This document shows positions 53,941 to 63,476 of a stretch of 64,000 nucleotides of DNA, piece by piece. The stretch's first letter is position 1. Every line of letters begins with the position of its first letter. This stretch comes from Paracoccus sp. C2R09 (GTDB taxonomy: Bacteria; Pseudomonadota; Alphaproteobacteria; Rhodobacterales; Rhodobacteraceae), in the NCBI RefSeq assembly GCF_018860625.1, contig NZ_JAHKQB010000029.1:186001-250000 (forward strand). Direction: 5' to 3'. Made by a program: the position numbers and the translations under genes. The notes under the pieces are model-generated. The model had not been told where the DNA came from. It saw only the letters and a list, made by a program, of their open reading frames with translations, and did not search any database.

Positions 53941-55145
53941 AGGCGCTTGCCGCGATCCTTGCGCTGGCCATGGCGATGCCCGCCTGGGCCGAGGATGCCC
54001 GCCTGCTGACGGGCGCATCCTCGGTCACGCAGGCGCCCGACGGCTGGTGGCAGCATGTCTTCGGCCCCGAGCCGCTGGAATTCCGCCTGGTCCTGGATGC
54101 GCCCGTGCCGTGGCGGGTCTTCCTGGTGGGCGATCCCGCGCGTCTGGTCGTCGATCTGAAGGGTGTCGATCTTCGGGGAAACAGCCCCAGGGCACTGTTC
54201 GGTCAGGAACTTCTGCCCGCGATCCGGTGGGGTGCCTTCCGTCGCGGCTGGGCGCGAATGGTGTTCGAACTGCCGGGCCCCTATCGCGTGACCGAGGCCG
54301 GGATGAACGCGCGCAGCCCCGAACCGGGTCTGCGCATCCTTCTGGACCCCGTCTCCGAGGAGGCTTTCGCGCCGCGGCCCTCGGCGGCGGCCGCGTTGCG
54401 CAACCTGCCAGATCCCGCCGATATCGAGCTGCCCGAACGCGCCGAGGGGCTGGTCGTCACGCTGGACCCCGGCCATGGCGGTTTCGATCCGGGCGCGCAG
54501 GCGGGCGGAGAGACCGAGGCCGTGCTGGTCCTGACCTTCGCGAAGGAACTTCGCGATGCGCTGCAGGCGCGGGGCGTTACGGTGAACATGACCCGCGACC
54601 GTGATGTCTATGTCGGGCTGGAATCGCGCATGACCACGGCGCGGGAAGGCGGTTCGCACCTGATGCTGTCGCTGCATGCCGATGCGCTGCCCAAGGGGCA
54701 GGCGGCGGGTGCGACCGTGTATGTCTGGAACACCGATGCCAATGCGCGTGCAGCCCGGCAGCTGGGGATGCGCCACGACCGCGCCGACCTGCTGTCGGGG
54801 ATGGACCTTGCGGGCGAGGATGACGCGCTGGCCACCGCGCTGATGGATTTCGCGCGCACCGACACCCAGCCGCGATCGGATGCCTTCGCGCGGCTGCTGG
54901 CATCGCGCATGGCGCTGAAGGGCATCGGGCTGCATGGCAGGCCCATCCAGGGGGCGGCATTCTCGGTGCTGAAATCGCCCGATATCGCGTCGGTGCTCCT
55001 GGAACTGGGCTTTCTCAGCGATCCGAACGACCGTCAGAACCTGACCGATCCGATCTGGCGCGGCCGCATGGTCGAGGCGGTGGCGGACGCCACGCTTGCC
55101 TGGGGGCGGGACGAGGGCGCGCGCGCGCAGCTGCTTCGACGCTGA
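53937..55145 (+). CDS. amiC: N-acetylmuramoyl-L-alanine amidase
   Basis: Periplasmic zinc amidase that cleaves septal peptidoglycan, 402 residues. The signal peptide ends near PAWAED (about residue 19). An AMIN domain lies about 40-130. The Amidase_3 domain starts VVTLDPGHGGFDPGAQ (zinc histidine), with LMLSLHADALP and SVLLELGFLSDPND (catalytic glutamate). It precedes mrcA, so a wall synthesis and a wall splitting enzyme are adjacent. Confidence 0.93.
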   Translation: MKALAAILALAMAMPAWAEDARLLTGASSVTQAPDGWWQHVFGPEPLEFRLVLDAPVPWRVFLVGDPARLVVDLKGVDLRGNSPRALFGQELLPAIRWGAFRRGWARMVFELPGPYRVTEAGMNARSPEPGLRILLDPVSEEAFAPRPSAAAALRNLPDPADIELPERAEGLVVTLDPGHGGFDPGAQAGGETEAVLVLTFAKELRDALQARGVTVNMTRDRDVYVGLESRMTTAREGGSHLMLSLHADALPKGQAAGATVYVWNTDANARAARQLGMRHDRADLLSGMDLAGEDDALATALMDFARTDTQPRSDAFARLLASRMALKGIGLHGRPIQGAAFSVLKSPDIASVLLELGFLSDPNDRQNLTDPIWRGRMVEAVADATLAWGRDEGARAQLLRR

Positions 55146-55151
55146 GGCGCT

Positions 55152-55180
55152 TTGACCGGATGGGCGAACGGGTCTATAGA
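55152..55180 (+). promoter_or_regulatory. strong candidate mrcA promoter
   Basis: TTGACC (55152-55157), 17-bp spacer, TATAGA (55175-55180). Predicted start near 55187, leaving a short leader to the GTG at 55213. Confidence 0.7.
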
Positions 55181-55212
55181 AGCCTCACCTTCGATCACAA
55201 GGCGGTTCATTC

Positions 55213-57765
55213 GTGCTGCGTCCCATCCTGTCATTCTTCGGTGCGATCTTCTCCTGGGTCGTGACCGGTCTCTTCTTCGCCGCACTGACCGTGGGGGGGA
55301 TCTTCTGGATCTACAGCCGCGATCTGCCCAGCCACGAGACGCTGGCGCAATATGCCCCCAAGACCATCAGCCGCGTCTATTCCGGTGAAGGTCAGCTGAT
55401 CGACGAATTCGCCGAGGAGCGCCGCATCTTCGTCCCGGTCGAGGAGATCCCCGACCTGGTCAAGCAGGCCTTCATCAGCGCCGAGGACAAGAACTTCTAC
55501 AGCCATCCGGGCTATGACCTGCGCGGCATCATCGGGGCCGCATGGCAGGCCGTCGCCAGCGGCGGCAACAGCGTGCGCGGCGCGTCCACGATCACCCAGC
55601 AGGTGATGAAGAACTTCCTTCTGTCCAGCGACCGCAGCGTCGAACGCAAGGTCAAGGAACTGATCCTGGCCGCGCGCCTGGAACGCACGCTGAGCAAGGA
55701 CGAGATCCTGGAACTGTATCTGAACGAGATCTTCCTCGGGCAGAACAGCTTCGGCGTGGCTGCGGCCTCGCAGGTCTATTTCAACCGCTCTCTGTCCGAA
55801 CTGGCCCCGCACGAGGCCGCGATGCTGGCCGCCATGCCGCAGGCGCCGGGCCGGTATCACCCAGTTCGCGCCAAGGAACGCGTGACCGAACGGCGCAACT
55901 ATGTCCTGCGAGAGATGTGGCAGAACGGCTTCATCGACGAGGCGACCTACGAATCCGAGGCCAAGCTGCCGCTGCGCTCTGTCCAGAACGGCGATTTCCC
56001 CTCGGCCGGCAGCCAGATGCCGCCGCGCGACTACTTCACCGACGAGATCCGCCGCCAGCTGAGCCGCGAATTCGGCGAGGAGGAGTTCTTCGGCGGTGGC
56101 CTGACCATCCGCGCCACGGTCGAGCCGAACCTGCAGGACCAGGCCGAAGCCGCGCTGCAGCGCGCGCTGGAGGATTACGACCGCGGTCGCGGCGTCTGGC
56201 GCGGCACGGACGAGGTGATCCCGGCGGACAAGCTGGACGACGAGGCCGAATGGCGCGGTGCGCTGTGGGATCTGCGCCTGCCGCGCGACATTCCCGGCTG
56301 GCACCCCGCCGTGGTGCTGGAACTGGGCGCCAGCGACGCCCGCATCGGCATCGAGGGCATCGAGGAAGATGCCGACGGGCACTGGATTGTCGCCCGCGAC
56401 GTGCAATGGGCCCGCAAGCTGGATCGCGAGACGGGCCGCCTTGGCCCGCGCGCGCAGGTGGCGTCGGACCTGCTGGAACTGGGCGACGTGGTGCTGGTCC
56501 GTGCGATGACCAGCGACAGCGACGGCAGCTTCATCCGCTGGACGCTGCGGCAGGTGCCGCAGGTGCAGGGCGGCTTCATGGCGATGGACGTGAACACGGG
56601 CCGCGTGCTGGCGATGCAGGGCGGGTTCTCGTACCAGTCCTCGGTCTTCAACCGCGCGACGCAGGCGCAGCGCCAGCCGGGTTCGGCCTTCAAGCCCTTC
56701 GTCTATGCCGCGGCGCTGGACAACAACTATACCCCCGCGACGATCGTGGTGGACGAACCGATCCGCATCAACACGCCCCAGGGCCTGTGGGAACCCAAGA
56801 ACAGCTCGGGTCGTCATTACGGCCCGACGCCCCTGCGCACCGGGATCGAGCAGTCGCGCAACCTGATGACCATCCGCATCGCCGACGATATCGGGATGGA
56901 GAACGTCGCCCGCTATGCCGAGAGCTTCGGCGTCTATGTCAAGCTGCAGCCCTTCCTGGCCAACGCCCTTGGCGCGCAGGAGACGACGCTGTTCAACATG
57001 GTCGCGGCCTATGCGATGTTCGCCAATGGCGGCGAACGGGTCGAACCCACGCTGGTCGACCGCGTGCAGGACCGCCGCGGGCGCACCGTCTATCGCCACG
57101 ACAAGCGCGTCTGCGAGACCTGCGGCATGCAGGCGCTGCCCTTCGGGCAGGGTCCGGTCATCGACAACAACCGCGAAAGGGTGATGGACGCGGTCACCGC
57201 CTATCAGCTGACCTCGATGATGGAGGGCGTGGTCGAACGCGGTTCGGGCAAGGGCGTGAACCTGCCCGTGCCGATCGCGGGCAAGACCGGCACCACGAAC
57301 GACGCCAAGGACGTGTGGTTCATCGGCTATTCCAGCAATATCGTGGCCGGCTGCTATCTGGGCTACGACCAGCCGCGCTCGCTCGGGTCCAGCGCCTATG
57401 GCGGGACGCTGTGCGTTCCGGTGTTCAACGAGTTCATGCGCGAGGCCGTGCGCGAATTCGGCGGGACCGAGTTCAAGGTTCCCCCCGGCGGCTACTGGGT
57501 CAAGATCGACCGCGTGACGGGTCAGCGCCTGCCCGACGATGCGACCGGGCCGAACGTCATCAGCGAATATTTCCGCGACGGGACCGACCCGGACTGGCTG
57601 TCGCCCTATGTCGTGTCGGGCTTCGGAGATTCCACCGTCATCCTGCCATGGGAGGCGGGCGCCTCGGGCCGGACGGGGCAGTCGATCACCACCTCGACCG
57701 GCAAGCAGCGCGTCATCCCCAAACGCCCCGATTTCGGGACCATGTCCTCGGGCGGGTTGTATTAA
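55213..57765 (+). CDS. mrcA: penicillin-binding protein 1A
   Basis: Bifunctional class A PBP of 850 residues. A single N-terminal membrane anchor (ILSFFGAIFSWVVTGLFFAA) is followed by a GT51 glycosyltransferase (AFISAEDKNFYSHPGYDLRG near 90; GASTITQQVMKNFLL). An inserted OB-like domain precedes the transpeptidase, with its nucleophile in PGSAFKPFVYA near residue 490 and GKTGTTNDAKDVWF near 688. The start is GTG at 55213, with only a weak ribosome-binding site. Its stop interlocks with that of the convergent peroxidase gene (TTAA). Confidence 0.96.
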   Translation: MLRPILSFFGAIFSWVVTGLFFAALTVGGIFWIYSRDLPSHETLAQYAPKTISRVYSGEGQLIDEFAEERRIFVPVEEIPDLVKQAFISAEDKNFYSHPGYDLRGIIGAAWQAVASGGNSVRGASTITQQVMKNFLLSSDRSVERKVKELILAARLERTLSKDEILELYLNEIFLGQNSFGVAAASQVYFNRSLSELAPHEAAMLAAMPQAPGRYHPVRAKERVTERRNYVLREMWQNGFIDEATYESEAKLPLRSVQNGDFPSAGSQMPPRDYFTDEIRRQLSREFGEEEFFGGGLTIRATVEPNLQDQAEAALQRALEDYDRGRGVWRGTDEVIPADKLDDEAEWRGALWDLRLPRDIPGWHPAVVLELGASDARIGIEGIEEDADGHWIVARDVQWARKLDRETGRLGPRAQVASDLLELGDVVLVRAMTSDSDGSFIRWTLRQVPQVQGGFMAMDVNTGRVLAMQGGFSYQSSVFNRATQAQRQPGSAFKPFVYAAALDNNYTPATIVVDEPIRINTPQGLWEPKNSSGRHYGPTPLRTGIEQSRNLMTIRIADDIGMENVARYAESFGVYVKLQPFLANALGAQETTLFNMVAAYAMFANGGERVEPTLVDRVQDRRGRTVYRHDKRVCETCGMQALPFGQGPVIDNNRERVMDAVTAYQLTSMMEGVVERGSGKGVNLPVPIAGKTGTTNDAKDVWFIGYSSNIVAGCYLGYDQPRSLGSSAYGGTLCVPVFNEFMREAVREFGGTEFKVPPGGYWVKIDRVTGQRLPDDATGPNVISEYFRDGTDPDWLSPYVVSGFGDSTVILPWEAGASGRTGQSITTSTGKQRVIPKRPDFGTMSSGGLY

Positions 57766-59225
57766 CCGTTCAGCAGATCCGGGTGGCCCAGCAGGTCCGC
57801 CCGGTTCTGTTCGACCCAGGCGAAGCAGTCGCCGATCCGCGCCAGCTGGGGCAGGGGTTCGAACCCATGGGCGTGCCAGATACTGTCGGGGTCGGCCTGC
57901 AGGATGCGGATCAGGGTCGAGGCCACGATCCGCCCGCCGACGCCCGCAAGACGCCCCTGGCCCCCGGCATCGGCCTCTTGCAGAACATAGAACCACAGCG
58001 GCGTGCGGCTGATCCCGGCATCGTCCAGCACCTGCGGCAGATCCAGCCGGGGCAGATGCAGCGCATCGGCCGCCTGCTGGCCGCTTGACATTTCCAGCGC
58101 ATAGCGGTCGCGCAGGATGTTGCGCAGGGGCAGCTTGCGCGCCAGATCGACCGGAACCTCGGTACCGTTCGGAAGATGCAGCCCGTCATGGATGAACGGC
58201 AGCTCGAACAGGCCCTGCGCCACGCCCAGCCCCACGGGCCGCGCCTTCTGTGCGGGGTGATGGCCCGACTGGAAGAACAGCCCCAGATCCAGCTGATGAT
58301 CCGCCGTCCGCTTGCCGCGATGCCCGAAGATCAAGATCTCGTTGCCCGGCGACAGGACATAGCTGTTGCGCACCGTCGCATGACCGAAGCGGAAGCACGC
58401 CCCCGAGAACTCGACCGGCATCAGGGGCGCATCGCTGAGATAACCCGCGCCTTCCTTGGCGTCGCGAATTGCGGCATGGGTCACGAATGCCGGAAGAAAA
58501 TCGTTCAGGATATGGTTCTGATAATGCAACTGAACGAAACGGCGGGCGATTTCGAAATCATTTACCGGGATCCGCGCATTTCCCGACCAAAGATCGTTCG
58601 ATGTGCCCGCCATGGATATATCGCGAATATCGTTTTCCAGCGGGCCCGAATTGTGCAATTGCGACAAGACGAGATTGTGCAGGCAGATATATGCCCCCTG
58701 GATCTGGCTGACGAATATGTTCTCGTCATTGCGGGGATCGCCGATCAGCGCGGTTCCCTTGCCGTTGCGGGACAGGTCGAGGTGATAATCCGTGCGTCCG
58801 AACAGTAGATACCCCTCGTGCCCGTTCAGCGATCCGTACAGGTGCGGGCTGGCTTCGGGTCCGTCGCCATAGACGCAGTCCATGTCCAGATTGGGCGTGC
58901 GGATGTTGCGGATGCCGCGTGGATCGATGGTGCGACCGATCACGCTGGTCACGTCGAAGGTCACGTCGTGGTCGATGAACTGGCCGAAGAATGTCAGCCC
59001 CGCATCGGCCGGGCCCTCCTGGTCGTCGATCCGAAGGGTATTCACCAGATCCCCGAATATGCGCAGCAATTCCTGTTCGTCGCCGTTCCAGGCCAGGGGG
59101 TTTCGCGGCAGAAGCCTGCCGAATATCTGCGGGATCACGTGATCGGTGCTGTTCAGCGCCTCGCCATGAAGGCAGGATTCGATGAAACGGTCGAAACCGC
59201 TCATTCCATGGTTTTGATAGGACAT
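57762..59225 (-). CDS. animal-type haem peroxidase (peroxidase-cyclooxygenase superfamily)
   Basis: A 487-residue protein with the core residues of the superfamily. The distal histidine is in GQFIDHDVTF (H86-D87). The conserved GDPRNDEN segment (162-169) is followed by HNLVL, and the proximal histidine is in RFGHATVRNSY (H282, with R279 and N287). No signal peptide or fused domain. It likely oxidises halides or organic substrates with H2O2. The substrate is unknown. Start 59225 follows GAGG. The 5' half and upstream DNA are AT-richer than the surroundings, which suggests acquisition by transfer. Confidence 0.88.
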   Translation of the reverse strand: MSYQNHGMSGFDRFIESCLHGEALNSTDHVIPQIFGRLLPRNPLAWNGDEQELLRIFGDLVNTLRIDDQEGPADAGLTFFGQFIDHDVTFDVTSVIGRTIDPRGIRNIRTPNLDMDCVYGDGPEASPHLYGSLNGHEGYLLFGRTDYHLDLSRNGKGTALIGDPRNDENIFVSQIQGAYICLHNLVLSQLHNSGPLENDIRDISMAGTSNDLWSGNARIPVNDFEIARRFVQLHYQNHILNDFLPAFVTHAAIRDAKEGAGYLSDAPLMPVEFSGACFRFGHATVRNSYVLSPGNEILIFGHRGKRTADHQLDLGLFFQSGHHPAQKARPVGLGVAQGLFELPFIHDGLHLPNGTEVPVDLARKLPLRNILRDRYALEMSSGQQAADALHLPRLDLPQVLDDAGISRTPLWFYVLQEADAGGQGRLAGVGGRIVASTLIRILQADPDSIWHAHGFEPLPQLARIGDCFAWVEQNRADLLGHPDLLNG

Positions 59226-59261
59226 TTCAACCTCGGTAACTTATTAAATGGACGTGGCGTG

Positions 59262-59289
59262 AATATACGCGAATATGTTAATCGATCAA
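59262..59289 (-). promoter_or_regulatory. candidate peroxidase promoter
   Basis: Minus strand TTGATC (59284-59289), 16-bp spacer, TATATT (59262-59267). The -35 lies within the large dyad at 59283-59308. Confidence 0.5.
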
Positions 59290-59308
59290 TTATATTATAA
59301 TTGGATCG
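59283..59308. promoter_or_regulatory. large AT-rich dyad overlapping the peroxidase -35
   Basis: CGATC-AATTATA and TATAATT-GGATCG form a near-perfect 12/13-bp inverted repeat with one extra base on one arm. Symmetry plus overlap with the -35 element suggests a repressor or activator site. The binding protein is unknown. Confidence 0.5.
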
Positions 59309-59345
59309 AACATAATGGAATTGTGCGTCCGCGAACGCGGCTTCT

Positions 59346-59377
59346 GCCCGGTCTTGCCGATGCCCGGTCTTGCCGAT
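59346..59377 (+). repeat. 16-bp perfect tandem duplication upstream of prfB
   Basis: GCCCGGTCTTGCCGAT at 59346-59361 is repeated exactly at 59362-59377. Each copy contains a TTGCCG -35-like element. Confidence 0.8.
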
Positions 59378-59398
59378 GGTAGCGCGGCAAGCTATGTC
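59370..59398 (+). promoter_or_regulatory. candidate prfB promoter
   Basis: TTGCCG (59370-59375, inside the second copy of the tandem duplication), 17-bp spacer, TATGTC (59393-59398). Leader about 20 bases. Confidence 0.5.
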
Positions 59399-59425
59399 TG
59401 CCCCTCGCACCAGAAGGGGAATTCC

Positions 59426-60553
59426 ATGCGCGCCGAGACGCAGTCCACAATCGAATCCATCCGTCGCTCGTTGACGCTGCTGGGTCAGCGCATGGACTGG
59501 CAGACCGCGCCCCATCGCCTGGAAGAAATGAACGCCATGATCGAGGATGGCGATCTGTGGTCCGACCCGGCCCGCGCGCAGAAGCTGATGCGCGAACGTC
59601 AGGCGCTGGCCGATGCGATCGAGACCTATCGCCGGATCGACGCCGATCTGACCGCCAATGCCGAGATGGTCGAACTGGCCGAGGAGGAGGGCGATCCCGA
59701 TCTGGTCGCCGAGGCCGAGGGCAACCTGAAGTCGCTGGCCGAACTGGCTGCGCAGAAGGAGCTGGAGGCCCTGCTGAACGGCGAGGCCGACGGCAACGAC
59801 ACCTTCTTGGAAATCAACGCGGGCGCGGGCGGCACCGAAAGCTGCGACTGGGCGTCCATGCTGGCGCGCATGTATGTCCGTTGGGCCGAGAAGAAGGGCT
59901 ACGAGGTCGAGCTTCTGTCCGAGACCGGCGGCGACGAGGCGGGCATCCGCAGCGCGGCCTACAAGATCACCGGGCACAACGCCTATGGCTGGCTGAAATC
60001 GGAATCGGGCGTGCATCGCCTGGTCCGCATCAGCCCCTATGACAGCGCCGCGCGTCGTCACACCAGCTTCAGCAGCGTCTGGGTCTATCCAGTGGTGGAC
60101 GAGAATATCGAGATCACGGTTCCCGACAACGAGATCCGCATCGATACCTATCGTTCGTCCGGTGCGGGCGGTCAGCACGTCAACACGACCGACTCGGCCG
60201 TGCGGATTACCCACATCCCGACCGGCATCGTGGTGACCAGTTCCGAGAAGTCGCAGCACCAGAACCGCGCCAACGCCATGGCCGCGCTGAAATCGCGCCT
60301 GTACCAGATGGAGCTGGACCGCCGCAACGCCGAGATCAACGCCCAGCACGCCGCCAAGGGCGAGGCGGGCTGGGGCAACCAGATCCGGTCCTATGTGCTG
60401 CATCCCTACCAGATGGTGAAGGATCTGCGCACCTCCGAGGAGACGAGCGACACGCAGGGCGTGCTGGACGGCGATCTGGACGCCTTCATGGCCGCGACCC
60501 TTGCGCTGGACGTTGCCGGCAAGAGCCGCGCCGAGGCGAACGCCGCCGACTGA
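59426..60553 (+). CDS. prfB: peptide chain release factor 2
   Basis: Recognises UGA/UAA and triggers peptide release, 375 residues. The catalytic motif is [18 protein letters not shown] (GGQ near residue 248). The codon-recognition region is [15 protein letters not shown]. The frame is continuous from [16 protein letters not shown] with no internal UGA, so the autoregulatory +1 frameshift of enterobacteria is absent. Start 59426 follows GAAGGGG. Confidence 0.96.
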   Translation: MRAETQSTIESIRRSLTLLGQRMDWQTAPHRLEEMNAMIEDGDLWSDPARAQKLMRERQALADAIETYRRIDADLTANAEMVELAEEEGDPDLVAEAEGNLKSLAELAAQKELEALLNGEADGNDTFLEINAGAGGTESCDWASMLARMYVRWAEKKGYEVELLSETGGDEAGIRSAAYKITGHNAYGWLKSESGVHRLVRISPYDSAARRHTSFSSVWVYPVVDENIEITVPDNEIRIDTYRSSGAGGQHVNTTDSAVRITHIPTGIVVTSSEKSQHQNRANAMAALKSRLYQMELDRRNAEINAQHAAKGEAGWGNQIRSYVLHPYQMVKDLRTSEETSDTQGVLDGDLDAFMAATLALDVAGKSRAEANAAD

Positions 60554-60562
60554 TCGCGCGGC

Positions 60563-60591
60563 TTGCCGGATCGGCCCGGGCTTCCTATCAT
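60563..60591 (+). promoter_or_regulatory. candidate patatin gene promoter
   Basis: TTGCCG (60563-60568), 17-bp spacer, TATCAT (60586-60591), starting 10 bp after the prfB stop. Confidence 0.55.
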
Positions 60592-60621
60592 GCTGCAACT
60601 GCAAAAGGGGCGCCGTGGGTC

Positions 60622-61683
60622 ATGGAACGCAAGTCGGTCAATCTGGCACTGCAGGGCGGGGGGGCGCATGGCGCCTTCACCTGGGGTGTTCTCGACCGCC
60701 TGCTGGACGAACACTGGCTGGAGATCGCGGGCGTCAGCGGCACGTCTGCAGGGGCGCTGAACGGTGCGGCGCTGAAGGCGGGCCTGGGCGCGCATGGCGG
60801 CCGGGCAGGGCGCATGGCCGCCAAGGAAAACCTCGACCGCCTCTGGTCCGAGATCGGCATGATGAGCGACAACCGCGTGGTCCGCTGGACGCAGTCGCTG
60901 ATGCCCATGAACCGCTCGATGCAGCGCTGGACCGAGATGTTCTCGCCCGCCGCATGGCTGGACAACCTGACCCGCATCTTCAGCCCCTATGATTACGGGC
61001 CGTTCTATTCCAACCCGCTCGGGCCGCTGCTGCAGGGCCTGCCCCATTCGAATTACGCCTGCGATGGCGGCCCCGAGCTGTTCATCGCGGCGACCAATGT
61101 GCGCACCGGGCGCATCCGCGTCTTTTCGGGCCGCGAGACCAGCGTCGATGCCATCATCGCATCGGCCTGCCTGCCGACGATGTTCCAGGCGGTCGAGATC
61201 GCGGACCCCGCCACCGGCCGGGTCGAGGCCTATTGGGACGGCGGCTTCACGGGCAACCCGGCGCTGTTTCCGCTCTATGCTGCGCGGTTCCCGCGGGACA
61301 TCGTGATCGTGGCGATCAACCCGCTGATGCGCGACGTGCTGCCCCGCAGCCCGGTCGAGATCGCGGACCGCGTGAACGAGATCAGCTTCAACAGTTCGCT
61401 GATGGCCCAGCTGCGGTCGATCAACTTCGTCAAGAAGCTGTTCGACGAGGGGCGCATGACCAACAGGTCCATGAAGAACGTGCTGATCCATCTGATCGAC
61501 GACGACAAGCTGATGAACGACCTGAACGCGCGGTCCAAGGTCATGCCCAAGCCGGGACTGCTGGAAAGCATGAAATCGGCGGGGCAGGTCGCGGCGGATG
61601 TCTTCCTGCAGGATCACGCCGACAAGTTGAACAGGACCGACAGCTTCGATCTGCAGGCCCTGTTCGCAAATTATCCGGCCTGA
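60622..61683 (+). CDS. patatin-like phospholipase family protein
   Basis: Serine-aspartate acyl hydrolase of 353 residues. The oxyanion motif is QGGGAHGAFTWG (11-22), the nucleophile S42 is in GVSGTSAGALNG, and the catalytic aspartate is D206 in YWDGGFTGNP. No signal peptide, so it is probably cytoplasmic or membrane-surface. In PHA-producing alphaproteobacteria related patatins act on lipids or storage polymers. Substrate here is unknown. Its TGA abuts the psuG stop within TGATCA. Confidence 0.92.
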   Translation: MERKSVNLALQGGGAHGAFTWGVLDRLLDEHWLEIAGVSGTSAGALNGAALKAGLGAHGGRAGRMAAKENLDRLWSEIGMMSDNRVVRWTQSLMPMNRSMQRWTEMFSPAAWLDNLTRIFSPYDYGPFYSNPLGPLLQGLPHSNYACDGGPELFIAATNVRTGRIRVFSGRETSVDAIIASACLPTMFQAVEIADPATGRVEAYWDGGFTGNPALFPLYAARFPRDIVIVAINPLMRDVLPRSPVEIADRVNEISFNSSLMAQLRSINFVKKLFDEGRMTNRSMKNVLIHLIDDDKLMNDLNARSKVMPKPGLLESMKSAGQVAADVFLQDHADKLNRTDSFDLQALFANYPA

Positions 61684-62595
61684 TCAGAAGGCGGCGGCGA
61701 TCTTCGCGGCCAGGCGCGCGTTGTTCAGCACCAGCTCGATATTCGAGGCCAGCGAACGGCCTTCGGTCAGCTCGAAGATGCGGCCCAGCAGGAAGGGCGT
61801 CACGGCCTTGGCGGCGATGCCCTGTGCCTCGGCTTCCGCCAGGGCCTGCTCGATCACGGGCATGATCTCGTCGCGCGGGATCTCGGCATCAACCGGGATC
61901 GGGTTCGCGACCAGCTGGCCGCCCGTCACGCCCAGGCGCGCGCGCATCTTGGCGGCCGCGGCGATCTGGGCCGGATCGTCCATGCGCAGCGGCGCCTTGA
62001 TGCCGCTTTCGCGCGACCAGAAGGCGGGCAGCTCGTCCTGGCCGAAGGCGATGACCGGCACGCCCAGGGTCTCCAGCACTTCCCAGGTCTTGGGCAGATC
62101 CAGGATCGCCTTGGCGCCCGCGGCGACGACGGTCACCGGGGTCCGGCCCAGTTCCTGCAGGTCGGCCGAGATGTCGAAGCTGGTTTCCGCCCCGCGATGG
62201 ACGCCGCCGATGCCGCCGGTGGCAAAGACGTGGATCCCCGCCAGTTCGGCGCAGATCATGGTGGCGGCCACGGTCGTCGCGCCCGTGCGACCATTCGCGA
62301 TGCAGACCGCCAGGTCGGCGCGGCTCAGCTTCATCGCCTGGTCAGGGGGCGTCTGCGCCAGCGCGGTCAGTTCCTCGGTCGTCAGGCCGACATGGATGCG
62401 CCCGCCCATCACGGCAATGGTCGCGGGAACGGCGCCGCCCTCGCGGATGACATCCTCGACCTTCTGGGCCATTTCCAGGTTCTGGGGCCAGGGCATCCCG
62501 TGGGTGATGATCGTGGATTCCAGCGCCACGACCGGGCGGCCCTGCTTCAACGCGTCGGCGACTTCGGGCGAGAAGCTGAGAGGTGCATCATGCAT
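61684..62595 (-). CDS. psuG: pseudouridine-5'-phosphate glycosidase
   Basis: Cleaves pseudouridine 5'-phosphate to uracil and ribose 5-phosphate, breaking the C-C bond. It has 303 residues. Motifs include VVALESTIITHGMPWPQN, NGRTGATTVAATM, FATGGIGGVHRGAE, PKTWEVLETLGVPV and ANPIP. It overlaps the stop of the upstream kinase gene by one base, forming a psuK-psuG operon behind an ArsR-type regulator. Confidence 0.95.
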   Translation of the reverse strand: MHDAPLSFSPEVADALKQGRPVVALESTIITHGMPWPQNLEMAQKVEDVIREGGAVPATIAVMGGRIHVGLTTEELTALAQTPPDQAMKLSRADLAVCIANGRTGATTVAATMICAELAGIHVFATGGIGGVHRGAETSFDISADLQELGRTPVTVVAAGAKAILDLPKTWEVLETLGVPVIAFGQDELPAFWSRESGIKAPLRMDDPAQIAAAAKMRARLGVTGGQLVANPIPVDAEIPRDEIMPVIEQALAEAEAQGIAAKAVTPFLLGRIFELTEGRSLASNIELVLNNARLAAKIAAAF

Positions 62596-63476
62596 CAGGG
62601 GACGTCCTTTCCGGAGACATGCGCGGCAGAGGCTTCGACCGCCTGCCGCAGGGCCGCATCGCGCGGCTGGTTCTTCAATTCGGCCGCAAGATGCGCGGCA
62701 AGGAAGCAGTCGCCCGCGCCGGTGACGCGTGCGACCGTGACGGGGGGCGGGCGATGGGTCAGGGTCGGCCCGTTGGCCATCGCATCCGCCGCCGCATGGG
62801 GACCGTCCGTGACCAGCACGCGGGCCGCGCCGCGCGCGACCACGGCCTCGGCGGCGCTGGCGGCATCCGCGCAGGCGCGCCCGGCCAGGATCTCGGCCTC
62901 GAGACGGTTGAGATAGAAGCAGCCGCGACGTGCGGCGATCAGGGGTTCCAGCCGCTCGGCCTTGCCGGGGCTTGCGGGAACCACGCGCAGATCGGCATGG
63001 GACAGACGCGGATCGCGGGCGATCACGGCCAGCAGATCCTCGGTCAGGTTGCCGTCCAGCACCACGGGGCGCGACCAGGCAGCCAGCGCGTCGTCCAGGG
63101 GCGACAGGATCGCATCGCCCGCCTCCTCCAGCGAATGGGCGTCGGCGATGGCCGCGATCAGCCCCTCGCTGTCCTCGATCCCCATGTAGCAGTCGGTGGG
63201 CAGGCCGCCGTCGCGGAACAGATGCCCGGTCAGCACGCCAAGACGCTCGGCCTCGGCGATCAGGGCCTCTCCCTCGGGGTCGCGGCCCACGGCGGACAGC
63301 ACGGCGGGCGCGACGCCCCAACGGGCCAGCGCGACGGCGACATTCAGCGCGACGCCCCCCGGAATGTGGCGGATCCGTCCCGGCACGTCCGCACCGGGCG
63401 CCATGCGGCGCGGCGCGCGGCCGATCACGTCCCAGAGCATCGCGCCGATGCACAAGACCTCAGGCGTCGTCGTCAT
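62595..63476 (-). CDS. psuK: PfkB family carbohydrate kinase, probable pseudouridine kinase
   Basis: Ribokinase-like kinase of 293 residues. The N-terminal substrate motif is RHIPGGVALNVAVALARWG and the C-terminal ATP/catalytic motif is VARVTGAGDCFLAAHLA, with the catalytic aspartate in GAGD. Coupling to psuG indicates that it phosphorylates pseudouridine. Its first 17 bases overlap the end of the ArsR gene, so the three are cotranscribed. Confidence 0.88.
   Translation of the reverse strand: MTTTPEVLCIGAMLWDVIGRAPRRMAPGADVPGRIRHIPGGVALNVAVALARWGVAPAVLSAVGRDPEGEALIAEAERLGVLTGHLFRDGGLPTDCYMGIEDSEGLIAAIADAHSLEEAGDAILSPLDDALAAWSRPVVLDGNLTEDLLAVIARDPRLSHADLRVVPASPGKAERLEPLIAARRGCFYLNRLEAEILAGRACADAASAAEAVVARGAARVLVTDGPHAAADAMANGPTLTHRPPPVTVARVTGAGDCFLAAHLAAELKNQPRDAALRQAVEASAAHVSGKDVP

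Noticed and set aside
59315-59425. N-terminal extension of prfB from an upstream ATG
   Set aside because: It would translate the tandem duplication and promoter. The family N-terminus begins at 59426 with a ribosome-binding site.
59426-60553. Programmed +1 frameshift in prfB
   Set aside because: The reading frame is continuous from the start to GGQ with no internal UGA in the early region.
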